Source: Lycorma delicatula (Eukaryota > Arthropoda > Insecta > Hemiptera > Fulgoridae). Taken from it: a DNA stretch of 64,000 nucleotides. A program made the translations under genes and the position numbers. The stretch is taken from assembly GCF_047948215.1 (NCBI RefSeq), contig NC_134463.1, positions 56,922,201-56,986,200 on the forward strand, read 5' to 3'. Position 1 is the first letter of the stretch. Each line of letters starts with the position of its first letter. Shown piece by piece: positions 13,324 through 28,300 of this stretch. Below the pieces are notes generated by a model. The model saw only the letters and a program-made list of their open reading frames with translations. It was not told the DNA's origin and did no database searches.

Positions 13324-16300
13324 TAATTTTTATTGAAAGAAGATATATATATGAACATCTCATGTTTATAGAATAGTAATTATTATTGCTAAAAACTGTA
13401 ATTAATTGTTACAAATTCATAATTAATAGAAATAATCTGTAAAATAAGAAATACATTGAATACTTGATTATATAAAATAAATATAGAGATTAAAAATAAT
13501 TATTACAAAAAATGGCTATTAAGAATAAATACCTTAACTGTATTAAATAAAACTAATCATAGTTTAAAAAATTCATTATCAAAAACTATTCACTTATTAA
13601 TTAGCAATGCAATGGCAACAAATAATTTTTTTTCATTTATTTCCTTCTAATATTTTTATGCATTAAGGCATTTTATTAAAATACATAGAACATCTTAAGA
13701 ATCAATACTGGTATGATGTAACTGAATCGACATCGTACAAGTTTGTAACTATGAAGATTGTAATTTAATTTTATCTCATTGGGCCTGAATTATTGTGTTT
13801 CATGTGGAAAGCAGTTCTAAACATCTTTATTTTGCATGATTTAAAGTTAATATAGAATTTACAAGGCTGATCCTCAGAATTCCATTCTAAAGGAATGGAA
13901 TTGATCAGTATATGATAAATGTTTAAAAAATAAATTGAATATATAAACAGATAAAATCCTAAAAAAATTACAAATATGAATTAGTTTTATTACAGATATA
14001 TTGAGTATGATTGGATCAGTTTTAATGAAAATCAAGATAAATATCAGGAAATCTTGCAAAAGGGACATCACCTTTGTAGTATAATCATTACTTACAATTT
14101 AAAATAATTGGGCTTTATAAGAGAACTGCATAAAGTAAAATTTAGCAAGATTTAAGTTAAAGACCATTCAAAGGAAAGTAATTAATAGTTTACTAGAATA
14201 AAAGTACAATAATTTTAGAAATCTTAGAATTGTTGGTTAAGTCTTCTCTTTCAAATTCCTGTAATTCATTAACTGATAAAACTGTGCTACTACTGTATTT
14301 CAGCAACTCTAAAGAGCATTTATTCATACATGTCACTTTAATGCATGACTGAACAAAAACAATAGATTTATCAACATGTTGAAATGAGGTTAAACTTTTG
14401 AAATTGTTAAATAATAATAACCTCATAGTATTTTTTTTTTTTCAAAACAAGAGAAGAATATTTTACCATAAACTAATCAGTCAATGAGCAAAAAAAATAA
14501 TTTCTTTTCTAGGAATTATTTAAATTATTATACACTTAGGGTTTTGTTTACAATTATAAAATTTTTAAAATAGAAAACTAACTATAAGATTTTGCTATTG
14601 TTATTGTCGCTAATGCAGACATAAGTGGAACCACTATAATGCCTCCTTGTAATGTGTAAACCATATCCTTAAAATTATATGTTGTATTACCGATTGATGT
14701 ATGAAATGGAGGTAGTGAAGGAATGTGTAAACCTCCTTCTATTGTGCCTGAAAAAAAAAACGTAATTAATTTATTATAAAAATAAAATCATCTCAGAAGT
14801 AAAGGTTTAGGAATAGATGATAGTTATAAATCACTCACTGTTCCCTAAATTCACATTAAAATATCCAAATATCACTCTTCAATCAAACATTGCCTCTGTT
14901 TCAAATTTTAGGCACTTTCATCATGCGAACAGTAATTTTAACTTTTTATGAATAAATCTTAGAGGCTAGCGTTTTATTATGAAAATTTCCATCTATTTGA
15001 AGTTAAATGTTTGGTAAACATTTAACTGGTCAAATGTTTGGGAAACACCATACAGTATCTCTCTTGCTGTTGATTTTAAATTCATATTTATACTACTAAG
15101 TCCTAGTATAAGACTAAGTCCTATACTAGATTGTGGATACCGGTGTTCTTTGGTGGTTGGGTTTCAATTAACCACAGGAATGGCTGACCTGAGAATGTAC
15201 AAGACTACACTTCATTTACATTCTTACATGTCATCCTCTGAAGTAATACCTTACAGTGGTTCTGTAGGTAATAAAATTACAATTTTATCAGTTTAGAGGC
15301 AGAAACTAATGTGGTATTCTAAATGGTGATGGACTTAATTTAAATTGGGTTACAAAGGAAAATTTTACATTTATATTTTCAGTACTTATTTATATAACAG
15401 TTAAAACTATTTAATTATTAAATGACAACTTTCAAATTACGTTACTTGTTCTTTGAAATAATGAGTTCCATGATTTTTGGAGGTAATTGGCAGTATCTCC
15501 TTTGGTGACTATGTTGATGGTGACAATTTTAAAAAGGTTAAGAAACCTTCTTGATATGTAAACAATAATATATGTGATATGTGTATTATTTAATATGTTT
15601 ATTTGTTAAATTTTTTAAGTTTGAAAAATTTAATTTGTTAAAATACATCGTGATGTTGATTTTTATGTGCTGCATATAAAATCCAACAAGCACTGAAGGT
15701 TCTTAACTTGAAGTTAACTTATCGAGCCAAAATTTGTATCTAGTATAAGTAATGAACCAACCAAGTGACTGTGAGTAGTACGTGTTTAAAAAAATTAACA
15801 AAAATCCGTATATTCAATCTATTCAGAAATAGGTGATTAATGAAATAATTGCATTGCTTGACTCATTTAAAAGATATCATATTTGTCTATTTGCTAAATA
15901 ATTGGGAAAAACTGTTTCATAAGGAAGCTTGAACTTATTCTTCAGTGGCTTCTGATTTCCAGAAGAAAGTACTTTTTGTTGGTTAGAAATTATAGCTAGT
16001 TAACTTAAGATGTTTGATCAGTAGTAATAGATTGTTCAAGCTTGGTCTCAATCACACACAAAAGATTGTGTGCATGTCTTTCATCCCATTTTTGTATACT
16101 TAATTCCTTATAACACTTTTTGAGTTTTATGGGTTTGATAGACTCCCAGTTATCTGGTAATGAACAACTAGATCAATACTAAGAACATCTGTTACAACAC
16201 AACAACTGTTACAAAACACATCATTCCTGAATTATAGAGTGAAATTGAATTATGTGTTGCTGCAATTCCTCAACAAACATTACAATATGTGTTTAAGAGC

Positions 16301-19300
16301 ATGAAACATTGTACTCAATTATGTGAATCGCTTAATAGAGGCTACTTTCGACAACTATTGCTATTTACTCATTTTTCCATAAGGTTGAACACTCTGTGTT
16401 GTGTTATTACTCATACATGCTGAATTAATATTTATATCTGCTGCATTGTTTCGTGAGACAAGATATAGTTGATTAATTCCTTCTCTACAAACAATTTCTC
16501 CTAAGAGATTTAATGGCAATGCCAGTTGGTTTCTGTAACCCCAGTCCCATGGAGAAGCGATGCCCATTCATCCACATCATCTATCACCGTTTTTACTATA
16601 TACAAATTGTTCTCTAAAAAATGCTGTATGAAACTGGAATGCTGTATACCATTCAAGTTATTTTCTAACAACTTCACTTTCTTTTTTAACAGAATATTTT
16701 CACTTCATAATTCTTCTACTCCTTTTAAACACTCAATTTTTAAACGCTCAACTTTTTCAACTATATACAAATTGCCAGTTTATTATCAGCTATAATATAA
16801 TGAATTAAATTAATTCAATCAGCTGAAATTCTACTCTTTCTTGTTCTTCTCATTTTCCTCTAAAAATTACCTGAGTAAGAGCAGCAAAACTGACCTAAGC
16901 TGATATTATTATTGCCATACTTAACTTCCTTCATTCAGAACACTTCTAAATCTGACTATCAACAGCATATAATACAAATTTTCTTTTTCATTTGAATGAA
17001 AGAATCATGAAATAGTCTTACTTTTATCACTTATGCAGATTTTTTATTAAAATTTAAATATTTAGCCATTTTAAACATAGTCTATATTCAAATGTTTAAA
17101 ATTTTCATGAAATTTAAATGTAAATTTAAATAAATGATTCAATTTTGTTGTACAAAAATAAGTTCCTACAAAAATATTAATATCCTTTATAGTTTTATTG
17201 CAAAATTAATAAAGAAAATGTATTGGTTTTCATAATTATATCATATGGTATATAAAAGACACCATACCAGCATAAATTAATACCTAATCACTGACTTACA
17301 GAATTCTATTAACATACTCCAGATCTGGAATAATAGAAATGGAGTGGATCTTTTTCTTTATAATTCTCTCAAAGCAGAAAGAATACTAGCATTTTCGGAT
17401 CTCACATTTGAAAATCATTACATCTTTTTTCTTAGGGAAGGAAATTTCAGCTTTTCTCCATTCAAATCAGTAGAATTTGAAGTTTTTAAATGAGAATTAA
17501 TCATAATCTCTCCTTCCTTACAATTTTTATTATCTATTTTTGTTATTGGTAGTAACATATTGCTTTCTATAACAATATTTTTATACCACTTTTCCTGTAC
17601 ACTGATGTAAGAATAAGCTACTCGTTTAATGGTAGATTATAATAATGGCTATTTTATATATTATTATAAAGATTACCTACAACAATAAATGGTTGCTCAG
17701 ATAATTTATCCATTAATCCTGTAGCAGCTGTAGCAGACAAAATTACGATAGCATTGCGAGATACTGATATTAATTTTATTGTCTTTTCGACACATGAATA
17801 TTTTATTCTAATATTGTTTAGTTTCTGTAACAAACACATGTTATTCAATTAGATTATACACTAATTATATGAAATTAGTTTTCCTTCTTTCATAAAATAT
17901 TTCATAGTTCAAGGAAAACAGCATAAATTAATACCTCGGGTATAAATTCAGGGTTAGATGTGATGATTTTCATGCATCATACCTACCTGTGAAAATCACA
18001 TAAGAATATAAAAAGTACTTGATATTCATTGTTGAATAAACTATTCAGTATTGAGTAAATATTCAGTATTGAACAAACAAACATGTAATTGCAAATTTTT
18101 TTATGTCTTTAAAACCGAAAAATTATAGTACTTTTGAAGTAGTATTTTTATGTTGCAGTATTTGAAAAATGTTTTGAAATGCTCAAAAATTTTCATTAAA
18201 ATTACATAAATTATATACTTAAAATTTGCTATAAATAAATAAATCAATCTTACATGAGGAGGCTTTAAGCAATAAAAATATTTGTAAAAAAAAGAAAATT
18301 CCATAAATTTACATTAGTTTTGTCAGTTCTCTAAACTACATATGTTAACTACTATCAGTTTACTTACATAATACAAACCTTCCTCAATGTTCATTCTACA
18401 CCTAATTCCTTTACAATGTGATTTGTTATCCTTATAAGTAATTCTCAATTGGCTGATTAATATTAATTTTTCAAGTGAAATGTTAACTACCATACAATTC
18501 CTGTTTGTGTTAAGACACTAAGCTCCAAGAATAATCATTGGGCTTTTTTTTTATCATATTTTAAGTATAATCAAACTCATACAAGAATTATCCTAATCAG
18601 TAAAGTATTATTATTATCTTTTATGGCCGCCTAAGATCAATTTAGTCAGTCCATTATCAAAGTCTTTTAAGACTGTTTGGGCCTCAGTCCTTCCAGTACT
18701 TTTTCATACATTCCCGATCTTTGTGCCCTTTCAGTGTTGAATATGTTTGTGTTGAGTTTTTTCTTTTGAGTATGAAGAGAGTGTTTTTGTTCTTGATTTC
18801 CTTGTTTAATTTTATATTATCTGTACTGTCTTCTAGTGTAAGACCAATTTCCTTCAGATCCTCTTTTTATTTCTCTGATCCATCTGCATCCTGTCTTGGT
18901 GGTTTTCGAGTCGAGGTTGTACTATGCTAACTGTTTCAGAAGTCTTGACTCTTGCATCCTCATGATATGTCCAAAGAAACCTAGTGTCCTCGTTAACATG
19001 GTATCAGTGATGGATTCTAACTCTTTGTACAGTTATTTTATATAAATATATATGTGTGTATTTTGTTTACAGCTTAGTCGTGCTCTTTCTCACATCCCAA
19101 AAGATATTATTCTTTATTTCCCTATTTATCTTCTGTAAAACCTCAGTATTCAACCATTACTTTTGCAAACATCCCCCCCCCCCCCCGTACAAGGGTAAAT
19201 TAAGGGTGAGGGTGTAAAAAATTGCAATATCTGCAAAATGTTTATGCAGGGTTTTAAATCCAAATTAACCTACTAATTAAACTCATGCAATGTATGATGA

Positions 19301-22300
19301 CAATTTGATTAATGAAACTAAAAAATATAAAGCAAGTTTTTAAAAATCAACAAAAACTTTTGTAATATTATTCTGTTAATCTCATTCCAAATCTCTTTAG
19401 ATCCCAGAATTGAATTTAACATCTATGTAACCTTTTTCCAAAAGGCAATCCTGTTCCCTTTTCTTTTTAACTATCACTTTTCTTATCACACTTAAATACT
19501 TGGTCATTCATGTACATAAATTGTTTGTCTTTTATTTGTAAATATTAGTTCTTAAACCTCTTATCACTAAATTCTTTGTTTTATTAAAATTTATAGTAAA
19601 TTATTATAATTGCACTAACTGCATGTTTATTTTTTAAATGCATAGTTACTTTTTTAATTATACAGAAGTGGAAACTACTAAAGTAAATTTACTAAATTGT
19701 ATCAAACTGTAAATAAAAGCATATTTATCAAACACATTAAAATCAATAGACTGCCTGCACATATAATTTTATGTAATTATTAATTTTACTAAAATTATTT
19801 AATTTATATAATGATATTACTTTTCAATTTTCTCCTTCAACTTTAAAAAAAATGTAACAGGAAAGTTATCAACAAGAATGTGTATTGTTTATATAATATT
19901 CTTTTCATATTCTCATTGTATTTAAACATATTGTATGTATTTACATTAAATAATTCTATGTAAAACAAAAATTATCTACTAAGACCCTTCTGCAAATTAA
20001 AAATCATCCCTGTAATTTTTTTGTAAATGATCTTTGCCCCTTCTGCCAAAAATCATTTACTTATGTCTTTTTGCCCATTCACATAACTGTGAATTAAAAT
20101 AGCAAATTGATGTACCACTATTCTGTCTTTAATTACATGTAAAATTTACTCTGCAGTCAAATTATTCTGTTTGATAAAATTTTAGTTTTAATAAATTATT
20201 TTATGTATAATATCTTCATTTATTACATTTTATTTACATGAAAAGGAAAGTTACAAACCAGTGTCACTAAATGACATCCACATATTTTACAGAGTTAAAA
20301 GAATATCTAACATTTTTTTTATGATGAGAGTAATAAAGGTACAGAAATGACACAGTAAAGAGAGATAGAGGGAGACTCTTATGTCAAGTACAAGAAACTT
20401 ATTTACAGGCTCATGAATTGTATTGAGCACATATTTAATTCATTAATTTGCTATAAATAAATAAAAAAATACCTGTTCTAAAGATACTCATTCCAAATTT
20501 AAAAAAAAAATATTTTCTAGTCTTTATATTGTTACTTTCTGATTATACTTTTTCATTTTTTTAATTGAAAAGTTCAAGATCACAGAGATAATAGAACTGC
20601 ATAATGAACTTATACTTATGAATCCTTCATCTCCACTGTTTAATTAAAAAGTACTGGCTATTAAAAGTATTTGGCTATTACTTTGTGATATCTGAAAAGT
20701 GGGAGCAAATCCCAGATTCAGTATCAATCCAAATGTTAGCTTGGCACTTTTCATACACTATTAAATTGATTTATCTCATCATGTCAAACTATAAGAATAT
20801 TTTAACTGAAAATAAGTTTGTCATAAATCAGAATAAATAAATATAGTAAGAAAAAAAAGGTTATTTGATTTTAGTATGGACAGTTTACATAAATGAACTT
20901 AGATGATAATGTACATTCAGATCTACTCATATCCGGGTAATGTTGTGGTGTAGCATCTTGGTTTTGTAAGGTAACTAAAATCTGAAAAAAAACTTTGCTC
21001 GTTTCTTGAAAATCACTAACAAAGCAATAGGTTCCTATTAGAATAACTCAACATAGATGAAATGAAGCTAGTAATATTTTATTCAATAATAAAATAAAAC
21101 TACAAAATTTTATTTTATTTTATTGCAGTTTATAAATTATATTACATCCTAGCAGGAGAAACTGTTGCTTATTTAAATTAAATAATTATTTTATTATTAT
21201 TATTTATTAAAGTTATTTTCTCCTTACTGCTTTTATTTAAAACATAAAAATTTTAATATTTAAAATTATGTTATTAATTAAATTTCATAAAACATCATTC
21301 TAATAAAATGAGATCACTACAAAACTACTTTTTTTCTGTTTAATTTTCGGAAACGTAAGGTATTATTTCAGAGGATGAATGAGGATATGTAAATGAAGTG
21401 TAGTCTTCTGTAGTCTTGGGATGACCATTCCTGAGATGTGTGGTTAATTGAAACCCAACCACCAAAGGACACTGGTATCCATGATCTAGCATTTAAATTC
21501 ATATAAAAGTAACTGCCTTTATTAGGATTTGAACCTTAGAATTCTTGATTTTAAAATCAGCTGATTTGCAATAAACAATTGCAATGGGTTACAATCTGGT
21601 GGGTTACTACACAACTACTAAATGTGTATAAACAGTACATGTAAAAATTAATTTTAATTTTTTTTTGTTTCCTTTTCCCTTGTACCCTAGAGTTTAAATT
21701 TATATAAAAAATTTGTAGTAATCTGGACATTTTACTAATTTGAATTATGATAAAAGTATGTACATGGTTTCTATTATAAATGTTTCTACCCTGCTATACA
21801 AGTCAGTACAGCAAACAGTAGCTAATTTAATGAAATTGTCTTGATATATAGTTTGGTGAGTCATTAAAATTTTTTTTGTTTTTATTTATAAATGAACTAT
21901 TTCCAACGCTTTGTTATTGTAATCATTTTCTAATATTTCAGGATTAGTGTTACAGTCTGCAGTTGAATTACAGTCTGCCATTCTTTGTGGTGGAATAGTA
22001 GAGTCTCAGCCTTTCATCCAGAGATCCTGGGTTCAAATCCTAGCCAGGCTTGGCATTTTTTCATACACTACAAAATTCCATTTCCATATCTCACAAGTTT
22101 CAAGCCTATGTGAAACCATCAACCAAAAAATGTTTTTTTTTTCAAATTATTTGCCACGTAAAGGTTTTGTGAAATTATTTTTAAATGTTCTATAGTGCTT
22201 TAAAATCTGACTTAAAAAGAATAATTTCTTCTTCTTATATAAATATAGTTACAATCATTAAAGGTGATTTTAAATCACCTGTATTTTACATAAATTTTAT

Positions 22301-25300
22301 TTTTATAATTAATTTTTATGCTTACACTGAGAAATTTATTTTTCTATTCATGTTCATTTCTTACATAAATTTTAGATTTCTATTAAAATTATTTATTTAA
22401 TTTACCTTTAGAAAGTTTTCATAATCTAATGTTGAATTGTATAAAGTAAATATCATTTTTAATACAATGTACCAAACTGATAAAGAAGTGGTAAATTATA
22501 AAGAAAAAATTAATAATTTCATTAAAAAAAAATAAAAACAAAGAATTTGGTATTAATAATGTAAAAATGTTTTAATAATAGAAATGATAAGTATTCATAA
22601 TGTAAGAATACATTATGTGTAAATAAATACACAATAAATAAATACACAATAAAGGAAGTGTCTGTAATAATTATAGACAGTAAATTCAAAAATCAATACA
22701 TTTGTGGGTAAAGTGTGTCAATAATCTAGAGTTATGTTAATTTCCATTAATTTGAAAGAGAATTATGTAATATTTTATAATATTTAAGTATTAGAGCATA
22801 CTTCATCTTGTGGTTAAATGAACTGCATTAATAATTTATCCATTTTATACTTTTTAATATTATATAATTGGGATTATGGTTTAAGGACTAAAAAAACTAT
22901 TTTTAAAATGTATATATATGAATATACCAGGTGTGTTCAAAAAGAAATGAGAATTTTTTTTTTGGAAAGAATTTTACTTATTTTTCTACATTAATGCTGT
23001 CCCCTTCAAAACAGTCCCCATTAGATATTACACACGTATGCCAGCACTTTTTCCATCCCTGAAACACTTCTGAAACTCGATTTTTGGAATAGTGTTTAGC
23101 TCTTTCAGCTATTTGCTTTTAATCTCATCTATACTTGTAAAACGACGGCCCTTTAAGGTTCTCTTTATTTTTGGGAATAGAAAAAAGTCACAAGGGGTCA
23201 TGTCTGGCGAATATGGTGGCTGGAGTATCGTTACAGTGTTGTTTTTGGCTACAAATTGACGAACAAGCAATGAAGTGTGAACAGGTGCATTATCATGGTG
23301 CAAAAGCCATGAATTGTTTTGCCACAAATCCGGGTGTTTTTTTCAGATTGCTTCACGGAAACAGCGTTGAACTTGTAGGTATTACTCCTTATTGATCGTT
23401 TGACCTTGTGGCAAGAACTCATGATGCACTATAACATTACAATCGAAGAAAATGGTGAGCATAACCTTCACATTCGACTGTACTTGAGATTTTTTCGATC
23501 TTGATGATCCAGCATGCCTCCAATGGGATGATTGAGCCTTAGTTTTAACATCATATCTGCAAACCCATGTTTCATCACCTGTGGCAAAAGTGACCATAAA
23601 ATAAAAACTGCCCCAACACAGGATTGGTTAGTAGAGAGAAAAATTAAACTTGTTCCAAAATTATCTGCTTTATGTTTTATTTACATTTTATTTTTATCTT
23701 TTAAAATTAGTTATATTAAATGAAACAAAATTATTACTTTTAAAACAAACCAGACTGATTTTTAAATCTTAAAAGATCTTTCTTAAAAAAAGTTCCAGGA
23801 GTAGAATTAGTATGCTTAGTAGAATTAGATTTAAATCGAGAATTAGCAGCCGCCGATGGAACAGATTTGCACATAACTATTAGACAAAAATTTTTGCAGC
23901 TCGACAGAAAACTCGTCGGCCAGCTAAAAATCAGCTTTTAATTCTAACAATGAGCAAAAAAGGCTCTTATGTGGCAAAGCACATGCAAATCGGACTAAAG
24001 AGAAATATTATGTTTTCTGAGAAGTCACATTTTTATGTTCAGGGGTAAAGAATTCCATAAAAGTGTCACCTGAAAATAAATCATCAGCTCATATCAAACA
24101 ACATTTAAACAACCCCATAAAAAAAGTTTTGGGTTTGTTTCACATTTGAAGCCCCTTGTTTATTACTCCCAGTAGATGGTACATTGAAAAGTATTGGATA
24201 TATAAAGATTCTGAAGGAAAGGGTTGTGACACAACTTTAAAATAAATTCCCACAAACAGGGGAGTGTTCCAACAAAATTTGGTACCATCCCATACTGCCA
24301 GAAAATTGGAAAACGTTTTTGAAGAACAAAACAAAGTGTTCTTGTGGCCAGCAACTCCCCTGAGTTAACCCAATTGAAAATCTTTGGGCAACAGTCATTA
24401 ATATCAGTATGGTTTCATGATGAAGAAATAAAAAAAAAATGTGTAGTATACTTGTTAAATTGTTGACAAATCATGTACATGAAGTGTTAAAAATAAAGGA
24501 GGATATATTACTTACTAAATATTCACAAATTGTATAAATATGATTTTTTTATAAATAAAGCTACTTTTTATTAAATAACATTTGTGTTCGAATTAATTTG
24601 CAAGCTATTGTACACATATGTGTGTATATATATATATATATATATCTACAAAATATTATATCTGCTTACTTACAGACAAGATAAAAAGTGTGGCAATACA
24701 TGTAAATCCTAATGGAGCATCACTCCAATATCTTGTGTATGAAATAAAGTGAATTAGTTTTAACAACTTGTCAATAAAGCCATGTCCTCTGCTTTGTAAT
24801 CCAATTAAAGCTGGTGTCATTGATATTATTATATTCAATGATGCCCCATTAATAAAGCCAGTTGCTACTGGCAATGATATGAAATTAACTATATATCCTG
24901 TTAACATTTAATCCAAATTTCAGTTTAGAAGAAAATATTATGTTATATACAAATATAGATTATTCCAAATTGACTTCTGATTCCTGTTGTAAATAAACCA
25001 TGAGTTACTAAAACGACCCTCAATTCGGAGACGTCTTGTATTGAAACAACTCGCTACACAAAATAAAAACACAATTCATTCATACAATTACGTAACAAAA
25101 CACCTAAACTTTAAAGTCACAGTTAAAAAATTAAAACAAAATTAACAATATCTTGTCAAATTTGGCAAGAGTAATGCAACAGTTATTAAAAATGGTACAT
25201 TGAATAATAAGGTTTTTTATTACACTTATTAAATAGTAATACAGAACTTACCTAATGACCAGCCAATTAATTCCAAATTACAATTAAGGACTTCATTAAC

Positions 25301-28300
25301 AAATACAAACCTATTGTACTCTGTACGCAAAAATGTTTCTTCCTAAAACAGATTCTCTTTAAAGCACAAATCCTTCAAAAGCCTATCAAAAAATCTCAAA
25401 CCCAACATTTCTGTATGCCTTGCTATATACTACTAAGATGCTCCTGGTTCAAACTTGCCTGAATGTGGAAAAGGTTACCAAACCTGTATATAAACATCCC
25501 AGTAACAGAAATGTAATCAATTCTTAAAACTAAAACATTACACAAAATACCACAAGAATTCATCTTAGGAATTGTAAAAATACTCAACATTATTGCAAAA
25601 ACAAAATCACACTCGAAATATTACATACCACCTTACACCTTATGGCTTTTCTGTGATTTCCCTTACTTCCAACCCTAAATCTTTCTACGAGTACTACAAA
25701 AACTCATATTTACCACAAACATGCTTACAAAATAATATACTTGTGCTCTACACACACATGCACACACACACATATACACACACACTCCAAAACAAAAAAA
25801 AATTGTGGGAAAAGTTAAATCTAATTCTATCACCAACATTTCAATTCCAGTACCAAGGACTTAAACTTTCACTTCCAAACTATAGCATTGGTCTTGCTAA
25901 TTAAAACAGATAAAAATACAAGATTTTAAAATTAGCAAACGTATTAATGAGTTTGTAAAAAAAAAATTGCTATATTATTAAGCCTATTGAGATTAACCAA
26001 AGCCTCTGAAATTAAAAGAAAAAAAGGCTCTGCTCAGTCATTCCTTCAGCAGGTAGTAAGTAACATTAAATGATACTCATCTTTCACACTAAAAAGAAAA
26101 AAAACAAAAACTATTTTACCAAATTTTCTATTTTCAAAACTATATGTAGGTTTTATCTACAAAACTAAGACTGTTTTACAAGATATTATTACCTAAAATG
26201 ATTATAATGAGAAAAATGTAACAGTAATATTAACATTAGTTTATATTTCATAAATAATACAATTAATTAATATAATTGAGATATAATAAGTACAACATAT
26301 TTACCTTTTTTGATTACATGTTGTATGTTGTAAAAACGAAAAAAAAATTATAATTGTCAATAGTCCATTTTTTAATAAAAAGAAGAATTTGAAAGACCTT
26401 TATGTTTGTCTGAGCTTGCTTTTGCTGCTTGTTAAAGCTTCTTCAGATCCTCTCATTGTGGGTGCTGGATGCTTCATTGTTACAAGACATATTGTTGATG
26501 TTTGAGTTTAATTTTGAAAGGTGTATTAAAGAGTTAAGTGATTTAAATTGTATTTGTTCATTTGAATGTGATTTTTTTAAAAATCCGTAAAAAAACAATT
26601 CTAGATGAACAATGTCATTAAAATTACATACACTCTTCAAAAATATTATAAACATCAAATGTCTTTAAAACTGGGTTAAAACACCAGTGCAACATCTAGT
26701 GGTATAATGACCTGTGCTTCCCTCCAGTAGTCTTTTTAGAAAATGCTAACATAGAGCAAAAGTACTAAAATATTGTAAGTACTAGATAAAGTTTCTTACT
26801 AATTACATTTTTACTTGTCAATTTTTAAAAGTTTTCAATGTAATGAATTATTCAGAATAATTCTAGTAAATCAAGTATGCATAAAATTTACAAAAACTTG
26901 ATCTACTAGAATTATTCTGAATAATTCATTACATTGAAAACTTTTAAAAATACCACCATAGTCATATAAAATTAACAGCAAGCTCAATCCAAACTTAGTG
27001 CATCAGTTTTTAAATATTATTATACCCTATTTAAATAACTGATATATTGAATAAATCAATGGATTTCAAAAAGTGCTTATGTAGATTATTAATAGCTTGC
27101 TGTTTTAATGTGCAATTTTGTAGAAGAGCTTGTTGCAAATTGTTGGTAGTTATTAATTGCAACACATAGAACACACTGTAACAATATGTTCTCATATTCT
27201 CCCGGTAGATGGATTAGGTTCACCTAACTCTGACAGTATTAATCAAACCTCTCAACATTTGCATGATTTTGAAAGGTGACATAACACTGATTATTTTTAG
27301 AAAGTTGGTTTATTTTTTAAAAGTGATTGCATCTAGGAAATAAGTGAAAGTAATGAAGAAATTCAATTCATTTTGAAATTTTATTGAAAAAAGGGAAGAA
27401 TGCAACTCAGGCTGCTAAAATAATTTGTGATGTTTATGGACATGATGCAGTATCAGTACAAGTTGCACAAATCTGGTTCAAGCATTTTCAATTAGTGTTC
27501 ATGGAATCAATAATGAAATAAATATTGACTACAAAACAGTTTTAAACCATTTGAAGAAAGCTGTCTAAAAAACTCATCTTTTTATACTACATGTTTTAAG
27601 AGTGAAAAAAATTTAATGAATTGAATTTTCATGGTCAAATTGTTGCTAAAACGGCACAAAATTGAGCCATTTCTGAAATGACATTATGGGTGATGAATAA
27701 TGTACAGAAAAAACTGTAATTGAAGCTCCACAAACAGGGTAAAACTAGGCTTGACAACAAGAAAAGTAATGTGAATGTGGTGGAAATTGAAAGGAAATCT
27801 TCACTATGAGCTGCTGCTGCCTGATCAAAAGATTGATTCTAACCTTTTCTGTTAACAATTTAAAAGATTACCTCTCAAGCAGTTGCGATAAATTGACTAG
27901 AATTGATAGATAGAAAAAGTGTCATCCACCATCATAACGCCAGGCCCCACACATCTTTGGTGACCTGTCGAACATTAATAGAATATGGCTGGGAAATATT
28001 GATGGATCCACTGTATAGTCTTGACCTTACATAATCAGTCTACCATTTTTTCAGTCACCATAGAACTCTAACGATATAAAGTTGGCTTCAAAAGAGGCCT
28101 GTGAGTTCTCCATAGAACTCTCTTAAGGATTGGCTTCAAAAGAGGCCTGTGAGTTTTATATATACAAATACATGTAACTTTTCCAAATTTTGTATGAAAA
28201 ATACAATAATGTATTTTTTTTTCTATTTTATAAAAAAGGATATTGATTAGAGGTTTAAATAGTAATTGTGTGCAATGGAATTTACAACAAACATATATTG

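Larger units (their letters stand above)
11375..14582 (-). other. Gene A intron between the TM10 and TM9 exons
   Basis: AT-rich sequence with two simple repeats (11434-11465 and 13278-13321). I recognise no gene or transposon in these 3.2 kb. Confidence 0.7.
17825..24673 (-). other. Gene A intron between the TM7-8 and TM5-6 exons, the largest in the gene (6.8 kb)
   Basis: It carries a LINE tail (18620-19035), a poly-C run, SINEs of both families, a mariner and a Tc3-like element. The stretches 17825-18600 and 19190-20690 show nothing recognisable. Confidence 0.75.

Noticed and set aside
16330..16800. Two overlapping minus-strand frames with a coiled-coil-like piece
   Set aside because: Could be a retrotransposon ORF1 relic, but no family could be named and a stop interrupts it. 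Left as a note in the intron entry.
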